From the NCBI RefSeq assembly GCF_005747095.1, contig NZ_SWLG01000001.1:62001-126000 (forward strand): 64,000 nt of DNA, given 5' to 3'. Source of the DNA: Exobacillus caeni. GTDB taxonomy: Bacteria > Bacillota > Bacilli > Bacillales > Guptibacillaceae. The notes under the pieces were generated by a model. It saw nothing but the letters and a program-made list of their open reading frames with translations, did no database searches and had not been told where the DNA came from. Of the stretch, positions 31,409-40,353 are shown in pieces. The position numbers and the translations under genes are program-made. Position 1 is the stretch's first letter. Each line of letters opens with the position of its first letter.

Positions 31409-32401
31409 TCAGCGGTTTTTCCTTAGTTCGATTCGTTCCTGCCTTTCCCATAAACGAAGGGAATAATAGGGATCGTAAGACCATTCCGTTACACCGTTAT
31501 CTTTGTACATGCCATAATGGAGATGGGGTGGAAACTTACCTGAAGTTCCTTTTGGGCCATATCCAGAGCTGCCTACATATCCGATCACATCGCCAGGCTT
31601 CACTACGTCACCCAGCTTAATGTTTTTTTCAAACCCGTTTAAATGGGCATAATAATGGTAAGTTCCGTTTAGATCACGAAGTCCTATTCTCCAACCTCCA
31701 TAACGGTTCCAGCCTTTTGTCTCGATTGTTCCATAAGAAGTGGCTCTTACAGGAACACCGTAATCGGCAAAAATATCCGTACCTTCATGCATCCTTAAAC
31801 CTCCCCACCCGCGCCGATCGCCCCAGGTGCTTCGATAACTGTAATTTGACCGAAGAGGAACAGGGAAAGCGTGTTTATCCAACTTTAAGGTTCCGAATGT
31901 TTTATAAAGCTTTATATTACTTGTGATGATTCTTACAGCTTGATCTCTTTGATAATAGTCCCATAATCCAATTTTTATATCGTCTAAGTGAGATCCGTAT
32001 TTTTGAAGGTGATTCGCAAACGTAAACAGAAGGTCCTCATCATTATTGATATCTGCTTTTCCATCGTTATTTCCATCAAGTCCGACGCCTCCGAACAATG
32101 AAACAGTTATCGGATTAGTGTCGGCTGGATTCGGATTCAAAGGCCCGGCCCATTTTTCAGGAGTAAAATAAATACCGATTGAACCCTTTGAATCAGGCCG
32201 GTCTTTTCTTGCGTTCCGGACCTGGTGTTCATATTGGTCGACTGCTGCATAAACATACCATGGAATTTGTGTCATCGTTTCCATTTTTACATATAAGCTT
32301 AAACGCTCATTTAAAGGGTGAGACTTTTGTTCGCCAGCTAACGTAATATCCGGTCTATAACAAACTAGAATCGTTAAAAATAATAAAATAACTTTTTTCA
32401 T
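31409..32401 (-). CDS. yunA: Secreted M23 family metallopeptidase (YunA-type)
   Basis: This is a LytM/M23-type zinc endopeptidase expected to cut peptide cross-bridges in peptidoglycan. The 330 residues start with a signal peptide (residues 1-22, KKVILLFLTILVC). The catalytic domain is C-terminal: GGLRMHEGTDIFADYG holds the first His-Asp zinc pair (HxxxD) and PPHLHYGMY the HxH motif. The N-terminal half (about residues 30-180) resembles a lytic transglycosylase-like helical region seen in YunA relatives. It is divergent from lipA. Loss of the zinc ligands is not seen, so activity is likely. Confidence 0.9.
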   Translation of the reverse strand: MKKVILLFLTILVCYRPDITLAGEQKSHPLNERLSLYVKMETMTQIPWYVYAAVDQYEHQVRNARKDRPDSKGSIGIYFTPEKWAGPLNPNPADTNPITVSLFGGVGLDGNNDGKADINNDEDLLFTFANHLQKYGSHLDDIKIGLWDYYQRDQAVRIITSNIKLYKTFGTLKLDKHAFPVPLRSNYSYRSTWGDRRGWGGLRMHEGTDIFADYGVPVRATSYGTIETKGWNRYGGWRIGLRDLNGTYHYYAHLNGFEKNIKLGDVVKPGDVIGYVGSSGYGPKGTSGKFPPHLHYGMYKDNGVTEWSYDPYYSLRLWERQERIELRKNR

Positions 32402-32602
32402 GGCAGTTCCTCCTTTCTATGGCCGTTTCTAAATATAGTATGGTTTGTTATTCTATAAACATAAGGAAAAAATGTTGGAAATCAATATAAAATGAATGTA
32501 ATAGTTGGATTTATCACTGATTTTCTTATAGTATTAAAATGAAGTCTTTGTTACCCTGTTAATAGGCTAAAGTTATACTTTTAAAACTGGAGTGAGTAAT
32601 TC

Positions 32603-33487
32603 ATGGCAAAAAAGGAAGAACACCTTAGAAAGCCCGAATGGTTAAAAATAAAACTTAATACGAACAGTAATTATACTGGCCTGAAGAAAATGATGAGGGA
32701 GAAAAAGCTTCATACTGTATGTGAAGAAGCAAGATGTCCCAACATTCATGAATGCTGGGCTGAACGTAAAACGGCTACATTTATGATTCTTGGTGACATT
32801 TGTACTCGCGCTTGCCGTTTCTGTGCGGTTAAGACCGGTCTTCCAACCGAGCTAGATTGGCAAGAGCCTGAAAGGGTAGCTGAATCGGTAGAACAAATGG
32901 GACTAAAGCATGTCGTTATCACTGCTGTAGCGCGTGATGACTTAAAAGATGGCGGAGCTGCCGTTTTTGCGGAAACAGTACGAGCTATACGCCGGAAGAA
33001 CCCATTCTGTTCAGTAGAGGTTTTACCGTCAGATATGGGAGGGAATTATGAGGCCCTTAAAACATTAATGGATGCAAAGCCTGATATTATGAACCATAAT
33101 ATCGAGACAGTAAAACGTTTGTCTCCAAGAGTTCGGGCAAGAGCTACATATGACCGTACAATGGAGTTTCTCCGCAGAGCAAAAGAAATGAATCCTGACA
33201 TTCCAACGAAATCAAGTATCATGATCGGGCTTGGAGAAACAAAAGAAGAAATCATCGAAACGATGGATGATCTTCGGGCAAACAATGTTGACATCATGAC
33301 GATCGGACAATATTTACAGCCAACGAAAAAACATTTAAAAGTCCAAAAATATTGGACACCGCAAGAATTCTTTGAGTTAAAGCAAATTGCGCTTGAAAAA
33401 GGCTTTAGCCACTGTGAGTCTGGCCCTATGGTTCGCTCCTCTTACCATGCTGATGAGCAAGTGAATGCTGCAAAAACAAATGCTTAA
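32603..33487 (+). CDS. lipA: Lipoyl synthase
   Basis: This radical SAM enzyme inserts two sulfur atoms into octanoyl groups on lipoyl domains. In the 294-residue protein the auxiliary cluster ligands are C40, C45 and C51 ([12 protein letters not shown]) and the radical SAM cluster ligands C67, C71 and C74 (CTRACRFC). The C-terminal serine that ligates the auxiliary cluster is in [13 protein letters not shown]. It depends on Fe-S supply from the suf and erpA genes nearby. ATG 32603 follows TGGAGTGAG. It is a single-gene unit with a convergent terminator downstream. Confidence 0.97.
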   Translation: MAKKEEHLRKPEWLKIKLNTNSNYTGLKKMMREKKLHTVCEEARCPNIHECWAERKTATFMILGDICTRACRFCAVKTGLPTELDWQEPERVAESVEQMGLKHVVITAVARDDLKDGGAAVFAETVRAIRRKNPFCSVEVLPSDMGGNYEALKTLMDAKPDIMNHNIETVKRLSPRVRARATYDRTMEFLRRAKEMNPDIPTKSSIMIGLGETKEEIIETMDDLRANNVDIMTIGQYLQPTKKHLKVQKYWTPQEFFELKQIALEKGFSHCESGPMVRSSYHADEQVNAAKTNA

Positions 33488-33490
33488 TAT

Positions 33491-33528
33491 AAAACCGAGT
33501 TTCAGGTTATGCCTGCAACTCGGTTTAT
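33491..33528. terminator. Bidirectional terminator between lipA and yutC
   Basis: AAACCGAGTTTCAGG pairs with CCTGCAACTCGGTTT around a short loop; A/T tracts flank both sides. It serves the convergent genes. Confidence 0.8.
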
Positions 33529-33535
33529 TTGTTTC

Positions 33536-34273
33536 TTAATCACGAATATCGTTCTCGTCTTTTGGAGTGCCTTTACGGCTCTCATTGATCTCCTGGTCCA
33601 TTTTGTCTTTGGAACCCTTCATTTCGTCATTCATCGTTTCACCATTGTACCACTTTTCGTCGCCTTTCATTTCGCCGTTTTCATTTTCTCCATTACTAAT
33701 TTTTCTACCCTGAGGAGACTTTTTCATTGTTTTGATCAGTGCGTTTATTTGTTCGTCGATTCCATCCTGGACAGTACTTGCCTTTGAATAGCGTTCGATT
33801 TGGGGAATGATATCATTCTCGTCAGACACATACACATGATAATATCGCGGAACGACGGAAAGAGCGGATTTCTTTACCTGATCTGCCGTTTCGTTACGGT
33901 TATCCGAATTATGCTTATAACCAATCAGCACTTCTTCATCTGTGACCAGCACAGCAGAGTCATTTACATGTGGATTCATTAAAGAAAGCTTACTGATCAT
34001 ATCCGCCATCCGATCACGGTTCAAGTATGCAACATCCATTTTTGGAACAGGTGTATTGTCATTGTTTGTATTCCTGACGCTTCGAACGTAACCGAAGTCC
34101 CCATGCAATTCTTTTTCAAGCGCATCATTATTATTTATACCATATTCGTTTGGTTCGCTGTTGATCGGGTGCATGTCTGTGTGGTCCATCGGATGGTCCG
34201 CATTGTCACCCTGCCAGCAACCGGCAAGTCCCAGGAACATCGACATCCCAAGTAATACAGGTGTTTTTTTCAT
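33536..34273 (-). CDS. yutC: YhcN/YlaJ family sporulation lipoprotein (YutC-type)
   Basis: This 245-residue lipoprotein has a signal and lipobox LAGC (Cys about residue 18). The YhcN/YlaJ domain follows (about residues 70-190), with RDRMADMISKLSLMNPHVNDSAVLVTDEEVLIGY. The C-terminal tail from residue ~195 is highly charged and low-complexity. Relatives are spore-associated lipoproteins that affect germination. ATG 34273 is chosen since GGAGGTG lies 7 bases upstream; 19 further upstream in-frame codons are unsupported. The charged tail may be species-specific. Confidence 0.88.
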   Translation of the reverse strand: MKKTPVLLGMSMFLGLAGCWQGDNADHPMDHTDMHPINSEPNEYGINNNDALEKELHGDFGYVRSVRNTNNDNTPVPKMDVAYLNRDRMADMISKLSLMNPHVNDSAVLVTDEEVLIGYKHNSDNRNETADQVKKSALSVVPRYYHVYVSDENDIIPQIERYSKASTVQDGIDEQINALIKTMKKSPQGRKISNGENENGEMKGDEKWYNGETMNDEMKGSKDKMDQEINESRKGTPKDENDIRD

Positions 34274-34399
34274 TATTTCACCTCCGTATAAGTATAGAAT
34301 CTCCGCTTTAAGCTTCATTTTTACTAGCAAAAGTTGGACAATTTACAGATTCGATGTATCATTAAGGAAAGAGATATTTTAGAGGAGAGCGGACAGAAA

Positions 34400-34693
34400 A
34401 TGATTAGTATAAATAACCAGAATTTCCAACTTCTAAAAGAAGAAAATGATGGTTGGAATGAAGAGGAGTTTAAATCCCGTTACAGTGAAGTTCTTGATAA
34501 ATACGATTATATTTTAGGGGACTGGGGATATGGTCAATTGCGCTTGAAAGGTTTTTTTGAGGATAAGAACCAGAAAGCAACCTTCGACACAAAAATAAGC
34601 ACCATTACGGAATATATTTTTGAATATTGCAATTTTGGCTGTCCTTATTTCGTATTGAAAAAGGAAAAGAAAGCAGATAAAGAAAAAAACTGA
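34400..34693 (+). CDS. yutD: DUF1027 family protein (YutD-type)
   Basis: This 97-residue conserved Firmicute protein of unknown function matches YutD: WNEEEFKSRYSEVLDKYDYI, GDWGYGQLRLKGF and YCNFGCPYFVLKK. The two cysteines at about residues 78 and 82 (CNFGC) could bind metal but are unproven. ATG 34400 is taken as start; GAGGAGAG is 12 bases upstream, slightly far. Upstream in-frame codons from 34334 are not conserved. It is convergent with the next gene. Confidence 0.85.
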   Translation: MISINNQNFQLLKEENDGWNEEEFKSRYSEVLDKYDYILGDWGYGQLRLKGFFEDKNQKATFDTKISTITEYIFEYCNFGCPYFVLKKEKKADKEKN

Positions 34694-34717
34694 CCCCTTG
34701 AAATACAGGGCCAGTCT
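34687..34717 (-). terminator. Terminator of the minus-strand small gene
   Basis: Read on the minus strand, ACTGGCCCTG pairs with GGGGTCAGT and is followed by TTTTTTT. It may also act for yutD. Confidence 0.65.
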
Positions 34718-34724
34718 TGGAAGA

Positions 34725-35021
34725 TTATTGAGGGACATCGTGATACGGTGTCTCTTGTTCTGTTCGGGAATCATCATGGGTCGGATGTGATCCGGGATCC
34801 TGTCGAGGTAGATCTTGATGCAGGGTTTTATTTTCATAATTAAATGCACTATAGTTGCGCTGGTCTTCATCCCATGGAGTTGATTTGCCTAGCTTTCGAT
34901 TAATTGGTGAACCATAAGGTCCCTCGGGTAAATCCTCAGGCAGCACATATTTGTGCATCGTTTCAACATTGGCAAAATCAGTATATTGATCCTGTGTAGA
35001 ACCATATTTATTTCTCTCCAT
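34725..35021 (-). CDS. Small hydrophilic protein, 98 residues, unknown function
   Basis: From ATG 35021, preceded by AAAGGGGTT, the frame encodes a 98-residue protein rich in Asp, Pro, Asn, Tyr and His. Recognisable stretches are KYVLPEDLPEGPYGSPINRKLGKSTPWDEDQRNYSAFNYENK (shown only in part by positions 25-65). There is no membrane segment or cysteine, and it is probably disordered. The upstream 17 codons of the open frame lack a ribosome site. I do not recognise the family. Small disordered proteins in this yut neighbourhood are often spore-associated, but nothing here proves that. Confidence 0.65.
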   Translation of the reverse strand: MERNKYGSTQDQYTDFANVETMHKYVLPEDLPEGPYGSPINRKLGKSTPWDEDQRNYSAFNYENKTLHQDLPRQDPGSHPTHDDSRTEQETPYHDVPQ

Positions 35022-35138
35022 AAAAAAACCCCTTTCTGAGGAAAGCCTTACTGTTAGGCTTACCAGGTGCAAAGGGTTTTATAGGTAGGACTGTTTCCCA
35101 TGTCATCCATTACTTAGGATAGCTTTGTAAAAGGAATA

Positions 35139-35411
35139 TTAAGTTATGACTTCCTGTAAAAATGACCTTAGTTCTTCAGCATCTTCTTCATTAAGTTTGT
35201 ATGCATGCTCCAGGTAACCAGGTTCGTTAAGGTCGTCATTTCCGATTATAGCAAACCTCCCTCCCTGTATATCAAAAACAAGGTATTTCCCATAATAGCG
35301 GTCCGTTTTTAAAATACCCAGGTCAAAACGATGGTTGCTTCCCATAAAACAGACGAAACGGGTTTCAGTCGATTCTTTATCGTCATATAAATAAATTCGT
35401 TCTTCACTCAT
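35139..35411 (-). CDS. DUF3055 family cytosolic protein, 90 residues
   Basis: This 90-residue acidic protein matches the DUF3055 family of bacilli and staphylococci: LYDDKESTETRFVCFMG near the N terminus, then FDLGILKTDRYYGKYLVFDI, GRFAIIGNDDLNEPGYLEHAY and a helical tail. ATG 35411 follows GGAGGTAAGTG. The function is unknown. It stands alone on the minus strand between yutD and the EAL gene. The family name is from memory of the conserved pattern. Confidence 0.78.
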   Translation of the reverse strand: MSEERIYLYDDKESTETRFVCFMGSNHRFDLGILKTDRYYGKYLVFDIQGGRFAIIGNDDLNEPGYLEHAYKLNEEDAEELRSFLQEVIT

Positions 35412-35532
35412 TCACTTACCTCCTATTTCCTGTCCTTTGTACTAATATCATAACAAAAACATTACTAATCGAAAATTTTGTTTTTAAAGAAAAGCTCTTT
35501 TCACGTACTTCGTTGCTTAATACGATTCACAT

Positions 35533-35690
35533 AGTCGACTGCTCTCCGCCCAAATCAATTGACGTTTTTCAAAGATGTGGAACGTCAAAGCACTGCGCAT
35601 ACCCGTGGAAAGCGTAGTGTATTTCCATAGCGACCAGTCATTTGCTAGGTCGCAGTTTATCGCTTTTGTGCAAAAGCAACAATCTTTTAG
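35533..35690 (+). repeat. Family B element, truncated copy B1
   Basis: It aligns with 50081-50255 of the large copy: GTCGAC, then a near-identical ~55-base block at 35551-35592. Hairpin GACGTT/AACGTC is at 35561-35586, and hairpin GTGGAAA 35605-35611 with TTTCCAT 35622-35628. It ends with GTCGCAGTTTATCGCTTTTG starting at 35649, the inverted complement of the left end of the large copy. The left half is missing, with a ~30-base internal deletion. Confidence 0.78.
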
Positions 35691-35776
35691 AAAAGCTCCT
35701 AAAGAAATTACTGAAAATTGGTAAATTGTGCTACACTATCCATATGATACACAGGCGAAAGGTCAGGAGTGAACTT

Positions 35777-37072
35777 ATGAATCCGATAGTACCTGAATTT
35801 ATAACGGATTATGTATTAAATTGGAGCAAGTTATTTTATCCAAGTCGGCATTTGAGGTTTTTTCCTCCTCAATTTATTATTAGAAATCCGATGGCAGAGT
35901 CGGTGAGCCGCTCTTTAAAGAGGGGAGAGCAAGTAGCTGTCATCGTTTTCGACTTGAACAGTTTGTCGAAATCAGAACCGATAAAAGAAAAAGAAATGAA
36001 TATCATAAAAGAGACGTTTGAAAATGTAATTCGTCAAACCGTTGAGGATCGAAAAATTTTAACGCTTCAACAGTTTTATGGCAGGGATATGGCACTGTTT
36101 TTAAGAGTTGAACAATATCATCATGAACTTGCAGAGGTTGAACATTATATGTATCACCTGCAAGAAACAATTCAGTGCAAGCTCTCTGGTTATTTTATGG
36201 AACAGGTGGAGTTTAATACAGGCTATATGTTTATAGAAAAGAACGATTACTCCATCAACGAAGCGATTTATCTTGCTTATCAGCAGGCGCTGGCAATGGC
36301 TCAAAAACGGGTTGATTCTGAATTTAACTGTTTAAAGTATGAGGTAGGCCGAATAATTGACGAACAACAGATTTCTTTACTTTCACAACCGATCATCAAT
36401 GTGTCAACAAAAAAGGTCGAAGCGTGGGAAATCTTAACGAGGGGACCGAAACGGACAAGTTATGAGAGCCCGCTCGCTTTGTTTGCAGTCGCCAGGCAAA
36501 TAAATAAACTATATAAGCTAGAACTTCTCGTCCTGGAAAAAGCGCTGCAACTTGTCACGGAGAAACGGTGCAAGGATAAAATTTTTATTAATGTAACACC
36601 GATGACGCTTGGAAATGAGAACTTTGTAAACGATACAAAGTCGATTTTCTCAAAGTTTGCAGATATCGATGCAAAGCAGATTGTTTTTGAAATTACAGAA
36701 AGAGAATCGATAGAAAAATTCCAACACTTGCGTGGCAATCTTAAATCCTTAAGAAAAGAAGGCTGTATGATTGCTGTGGATGATACAGGGGCAGGCTATG
36801 CAAACTTACAAATGATTTCTGAAGTCATGCCTGATATTATTAAAATCGACAGGTCACTAATTGAAAAAATTGATCAAAATAAAGTGAAAGAAACGATGTT
36901 AAAAGGCCTTCTCTTAATCGCCAGGGAAACAGGCTCCCTTGTAGTGGCTGAAGGTATTGAAACAGAGGAAGAGGCAACAGTGCTTGCCCGGAACCAGGTT
37001 GATTTTGCTCAGGGGTATTTTTATTCAAAGCCCCGGATTATGCCCGTAATGAAACCATTTATGGTAAACTGA
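35777..37072 (+). CDS. EAL-domain c-di-GMP phosphodiesterase candidate with degenerate GGDEF domain
   Basis: This 431-residue cytoplasmic protein has an N-terminal half (about residues 50-190) with a GGDEF-like fold (VIVFDLNSL; the active-site loop reads YGRDM), so no cyclase activity is expected. The C-terminal EAL domain has catalytic ExLxR as EILTR (near 218), INVTP, FEITERE, DDTGAGYANL (near 334), KIDRSLI (near 356) and AEGIE, so metal-binding acids are kept. ATG 35777 follows AGGAG; a longer open frame runs back through repeat B1 and is not coding. Phosphodiesterase or c-di-GMP sensing are both possible. Confidence 0.85.
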   Translation: MNPIVPEFITDYVLNWSKLFYPSRHLRFFPPQFIIRNPMAESVSRSLKRGEQVAVIVFDLNSLSKSEPIKEKEMNIIKETFENVIRQTVEDRKILTLQQFYGRDMALFLRVEQYHHELAEVEHYMYHLQETIQCKLSGYFMEQVEFNTGYMFIEKNDYSINEAIYLAYQQALAMAQKRVDSEFNCLKYEVGRIIDEQQISLLSQPIINVSTKKVEAWEILTRGPKRTSYESPLALFAVARQINKLYKLELLVLEKALQLVTEKRCKDKIFINVTPMTLGNENFVNDTKSIFSKFADIDAKQIVFEITERESIEKFQHLRGNLKSLRKEGCMIAVDDTGAGYANLQMISEVMPDIIKIDRSLIEKIDQNKVKETMLKGLLLIARETGSLVVAEGIETEEEATVLARNQVDFAQGYFYSKPRIMPVMKPFMVN

Positions 37073-37103
37073 TTGCAGAACCAAATGGCAGGTGATTTGT
37101 TAT

Positions 37104-37556
37104 ATGTATTTTGTAGACAGAAAGAAAATAGAAGAAGCTCTGGCTTATATGGAAAAGTGTTTAACCTTATTTGAGGAGCGAGACAGCTGGAGCCAGAGTA
37201 TAGAAAGACTGGCTCTTGAACGAATATCACAAACAGTAATTGAATCGATCATCGATGTTGGAAACAATATGATAGACGGATTTATTATGCGGGACCCGGG
37301 GAGCTATGAGGATATTATTGACATTCTTGATGATGAAAAAGTGATAAAGCCAGAGCATAAGGATCCGTTAAAAGAAATTATAAGGCTTCGTAAAGTGCTT
37401 GTTCAGCAATATTCTTCTATTGACCATGAAAATTTGCATAGGACACTGCAAGGAAATCTGGACGTTTTAAAACAGTTTCCTCCAGAAGTAAGAAGCTATT
37501 TAACAAAAGAGCTTGGACCTGTTTCAGCTTTTTTGCCCGAAGATGACAAACATTAA
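37104..37556 (+). CDS. yutE: DUF86 / HepT-like protein (YutE-type)
   Basis: This 150-residue helical DUF86 protein belongs to the family of HepT toxins of HepT-MntA systems. The family core is visible as FEERDSW, LALERISQTVIESIIDVGNNMI and SYEDIIDIL. No adjacent MntA-type nucleotidyltransferase gene is present, so this is the solitary chromosomal form seen in bacilli. The usual HepT RNase motif RX4-6H cannot be clearly assigned. ATG 37104 has AGGTGA 7 bases before; GTG 37092 is inside that site. It follows the EAL gene closely, possibly in one transcript. Confidence 0.85.
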   Translation: MYFVDRKKIEEALAYMEKCLTLFEERDSWSQSIERLALERISQTVIESIIDVGNNMIDGFIMRDPGSYEDIIDILDDEKVIKPEHKDPLKEIIRLRKVLVQQYSSIDHENLHRTLQGNLDVLKQFPPEVRSYLTKELGPVSAFLPEDDKH

Positions 37557-37602
37557 CGTTTACTCTGTTGCTGTGATAAACTAAAATAGATATCGGAATA
37601 AG

Positions 37603-37630
37603 CTCGGCGATGTGCCGGGTTTTATTTTTT
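37603..37630 (+). terminator. Terminator after yutE
   Basis: CTCGGC 37603-37608 with GCCGGG 37614-37619 (one wobble pair), then a T-rich run. Confidence 0.75.
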
Positions 37631-37675
37631 CGTTAAGAAACACTAAACAGAGCTTTTGTGTAGGAGGAAAATGTA

Positions 37676-38443
37676 ATGGCAAAAAAATATAAAGGATATT
37701 TGATCGATCTTGATGGAACGATGTACCGGGGAAAAGAAAGTATCCAGGCTGCTGTTGAATTCGTCAAGAAGCTCGAGCAGAAGCAGCTGCCATACTTATT
37801 TGTGACAAATAATTCGTCTAAACGCAAAGAGCAGGTTGCAGAAACACTGAGGAATTTTGGCGTTCCTGCGACAGCCGATCACGTTTATACCACAAGTATG
37901 GCAACTGCGAGTTATATCGCTGAACAAAAGGCAGGAGCTTCTGTTTATGTTATTGGTGAAGAAGGAATCAAAAGTGCCGTTGTGGAAATGGGATTAACGC
38001 TGCAGGATGAGAATCCGGATTATGTTGTCGTTGGAATCGACCGTGGGATCAATTATGAAAAGCTTGCAAAGGCATGTCTGGCAGTCAGAGCTGGAGCTAC
38101 TTTTATATCAACGAACGGTGACATCGCACTTCCGACAGAAAGAGGGTTTTTGCCCGGTAACGGTGCTTTGACGTCAGTTATTACAGTTTCAACCGAGACC
38201 CGGCCAATTTTTATCGGCAAGCCAGAACCGATCATTATGGAACAGGCGCTTGAAAAACTGGGGACAAGCAAGGAAGACACGCTTATGATCGGAGATAACT
38301 TTGCAACGGATATTATGGCGGGGGTTAATGCCGGGATAGACACTCTTCTGGTTCATACAGGAGTAACGACGAAAGAACATCTGGAATTAGTGGAGAACCT
38401 TCCGACTTATACTGTGGACTCTTTAGAAGAATGGGATATTTAA
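37676..38443 (+). CDS. yutF: HAD-IIA phosphatase (YutF-type)
   Basis: This 255-residue haloacid dehalogenase-like hydrolase belongs to the NagD subfamily. HAD motif I is DLDGTMYRG (residues 10-18), motif II VTNNSSK, and motif III/IV KPEPIIMEQAL...MIGDNFATDIMAG. The C2 cap lies between about residues 80 and 180. Relatives dephosphorylate small metabolites and p-nitrophenylphosphate; the natural substrate is unknown. ATG 37676 follows AGGAGGAAAA. It is flanked by terminators on both sides, so it is monocistronic. Confidence 0.92.
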   Translation: MAKKYKGYLIDLDGTMYRGKESIQAAVEFVKKLEQKQLPYLFVTNNSSKRKEQVAETLRNFGVPATADHVYTTSMATASYIAEQKAGASVYVIGEEGIKSAVVEMGLTLQDENPDYVVVGIDRGINYEKLAKACLAVRAGATFISTNGDIALPTERGFLPGNGALTSVITVSTETRPIFIGKPEPIIMEQALEKLGTSKEDTLMIGDNFATDIMAGVNAGIDTLLVHTGVTTKEHLELVENLPTYTVDSLEEWDI

Positions 38444-38483
38444 TAATGGTATCAGTGTCCTATAAAGTTTGAAATCCATATGA

Positions 38484-38517
38484 AAACAGGCGTGCATAAC
38501 TGCACGCCTGTTTTTTT
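38484..38517. terminator. Terminator between yutF and yutG
   Basis: AAACAGGCGTGCA 38484-38496 pairs perfectly with TGCACGCCTGTTT 38501-38513. A/T runs on both sides suit convergent genes. Confidence 0.92.
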
Positions 38518-38527
38518 ACTAGAAATA

Positions 38528-39028
38528 TTATTCAGCGTTCGCAGCACGGTGTGCGAGGCGGCTTGATGCAGCAGCTGCGATAGCTCCAACAATGTCATCT
38601 AGATAAGTATGGCATTCTCCGGTCGACTTATCATTTAATTTTTCAAGAATGCCGGGTTTTTGTTTATCGATATATCCATAGTTTGTGAAACCGATCGAAC
38701 CGTAAACATTTACGATTGATAGGGCAATGATTTCATCAACACCATAAAGGCCTTCATCTTTTAGGATGATTTCCTCCAACGGAGGCTCTAGATGCCCTTT
38801 TTCAGCGAGGCGGTCAAGCTGTATCCCTGTCAAAATCGCATTTTGCACTTCCCGCTTAGAAAGGACTCGATCTACGTTTTCGAGGCAAAGGTCAATGGAG
38901 AGGTCAGGGTGATACTTCACTTGTAGAAAGTATACGAGATCTGCGATATCTTGAACAGTCACTCCCCGTTCGGTCAACCATTTTCTTGCTGCCTTTTCTA
39001 CTTCGGACATTTTTTTGTTTTCTGCCAT
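38528..39028 (-). CDS. yutG: Phosphatidylglycerophosphatase A family protein (YutG-type)
   Basis: This 166-residue PgpA-family protein is of the soluble bacillar type. The family C-terminal core is visible: DDIVGAIAAAAS, preceded by GIQLDRLAEKG, VDEIIALSIVNVYGSIGFTNYGYIDK and an Asp/Glu-rich set that in PgpA binds Mg. The classical membrane segments are weak. The role would be dephosphorylation of phosphatidylglycerophosphate or a related phosphate ester; this is known only from the family. ATG 39028 follows AGGTGGGAC. Confidence 0.88.
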   Translation of the reverse strand: MAENKKMSEVEKAARKWLTERGVTVQDIADLVYFLQVKYHPDLSIDLCLENVDRVLSKREVQNAILTGIQLDRLAEKGHLEPPLEEIILKDEGLYGVDEIIALSIVNVYGSIGFTNYGYIDKQKPGILEKLNDKSTGECHTYLDDIVGAIAAAASSRLAHRAANAE

Positions 39029-39273
39029 TCTTGTCCCACCTAACTTTGACTTATTTTAACTTGGATTATGATGGTTTTTATAGTATATGATTCATTAATT
39101 GAAATATGAAGACACCTTTAGTATCTTCTCCATCTTTTTAAGTATTATATTCCTCGATGCCGACCTTTGCCTTACCCAATAATTGATGCCCGTCATAGAA
39201 AGTTTTTAAACACGAAAGCGAAGTTGGGTCATAAACTAAATAGAAATGACAGAAAAAGTACGGGGTGAATCGA

Positions 39274-40287
39274 ATGTTTGAAAGAGAGATTTACCATCTG
39301 TATCAGCTGTACTGTGAACAGCGTTTCCGGCTGGGAGGATATGAAGCGTTCACTTCTCAGGGTTCCGTTTATCTTATCGAACCGTCAACCCCTGACAAAA
39401 AGGCGGTTGACTGGGTTAACTCAGTTGGCCACTTTCTTGAAAAAGAAGGAGAAAATGTCGCCAGGTTAGTGCCTACCGCAACAAACCGATGGGATGGAAA
39501 TATTGAAGGGAATGCAATCTTGCTTTATAAGCTACAAAGTAAGAGGATAAAACGGAAAAACCGGAAAAACCGGCCGATTGGACGCAGGTTAGCAAGAATC
39601 CATTCTAAAGGATACCGTTTTTTACAGCAATACAACTCTTCGATGGTAATCGAACCATGGAATATACGGTGGGAGAAAAGGCTCGATCAACTGGAGCAAT
39701 GGTATTTTGAAGTTATAAAGAAAAAAAAGAAGGACCGGTTTGATGAAATGTTTGTGCGCTCTTTTCCTTACTATCTGGGATTAGGGGAAAATGCAATTCA
39801 ATATATTGTCGATGCTGAAATAGATACACAGGAAAATTTCTTTCAAAATGTTTCCTTAACGCATAATCGATTTACAAACGAGAGCTGGATTTCTTTCCGT
39901 GATGAAACTTTTATAGTGCCTTCCAGGCTGTTAGTCGACCATCCGATGCGGGATATTGCAGAATGGATAAGACAGGAAACCGAAATGAAGCAAGACAGTT
40001 ATTCAAGGGTATCCAGCTTTATAAGCGAGTATAATGAACGGAAAAGAATGACATACAATGACTGGCGTTTATTATTTGCCCGGTTGCTTTTTCCGATAAA
40101 TTACATTGAAGCAGTTGAAGAATATTACAGCAATCCAAATATTCAGGTTAAAAATCGAATGGAGGCAAGGTTAGAAAAACTGCTTCGCATAGAAGGAGAG
40201 AGAGAACGGTTTTTAGCAGAGTTTCTGCCTAATTTATTGGGAGTGGACAGCCAGAATTTACGATCTGTCGATTGGCTGAGCTTATAA
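39274..40287 (+). CDS. yutH: Spore coat protein YutH (CotS-related kinase-like fold)
   Basis: This 337-residue protein is of the CotS/YutH group, with a distant aminoglycoside-phosphotransferase fold. In B. subtilis, YutH is a spore coat protein. Recognisable parts are REIYHLYQLYCEQRFRLGGYEAF, RPIGRRLARIHSKGY (where the kinase family has LA.iH), LTHNRFTNESWI in place of the catalytic HGDL loop, and YNDWRLLFARLLFPINYIE. The HxN/D catalytic pattern is degenerate, so kinase activity is doubtful. ATG 39274 is chosen because GGGGTGA lies 6 bases upstream; GTG 39265 is part of that site. Confidence 0.87.
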   Translation: MFEREIYHLYQLYCEQRFRLGGYEAFTSQGSVYLIEPSTPDKKAVDWVNSVGHFLEKEGENVARLVPTATNRWDGNIEGNAILLYKLQSKRIKRKNRKNRPIGRRLARIHSKGYRFLQQYNSSMVIEPWNIRWEKRLDQLEQWYFEVIKKKKKDRFDEMFVRSFPYYLGLGENAIQYIVDAEIDTQENFFQNVSLTHNRFTNESWISFRDETFIVPSRLLVDHPMRDIAEWIRQETEMKQDSYSRVSSFISEYNERKRMTYNDWRLLFARLLFPINYIEAVEEYYSNPNIQVKNRMEARLEKLLRIEGERERFLAEFLPNLLGVDSQNLRSVDWLSL

Positions 40288-40353
40288 CCGTTGTTTGAGG
40301 GCCTTCCCTGTGAGAAGATAAATGTAAATCTGTCCATCTACAGGGAGGCACTT

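Noticed and set aside
35642-35776. 45-codon N-terminal extension of the EAL protein
   Set aside because: It reads through repeat B1 and leader sequence; the ribosome site is at ATG 35777.
37104-37556. yutE as half of a HepT-MntA toxin-antitoxin pair
   Set aside because: No nucleotidyltransferase gene with GSxARG lies beside it; solitary YutE is normal in bacilli.
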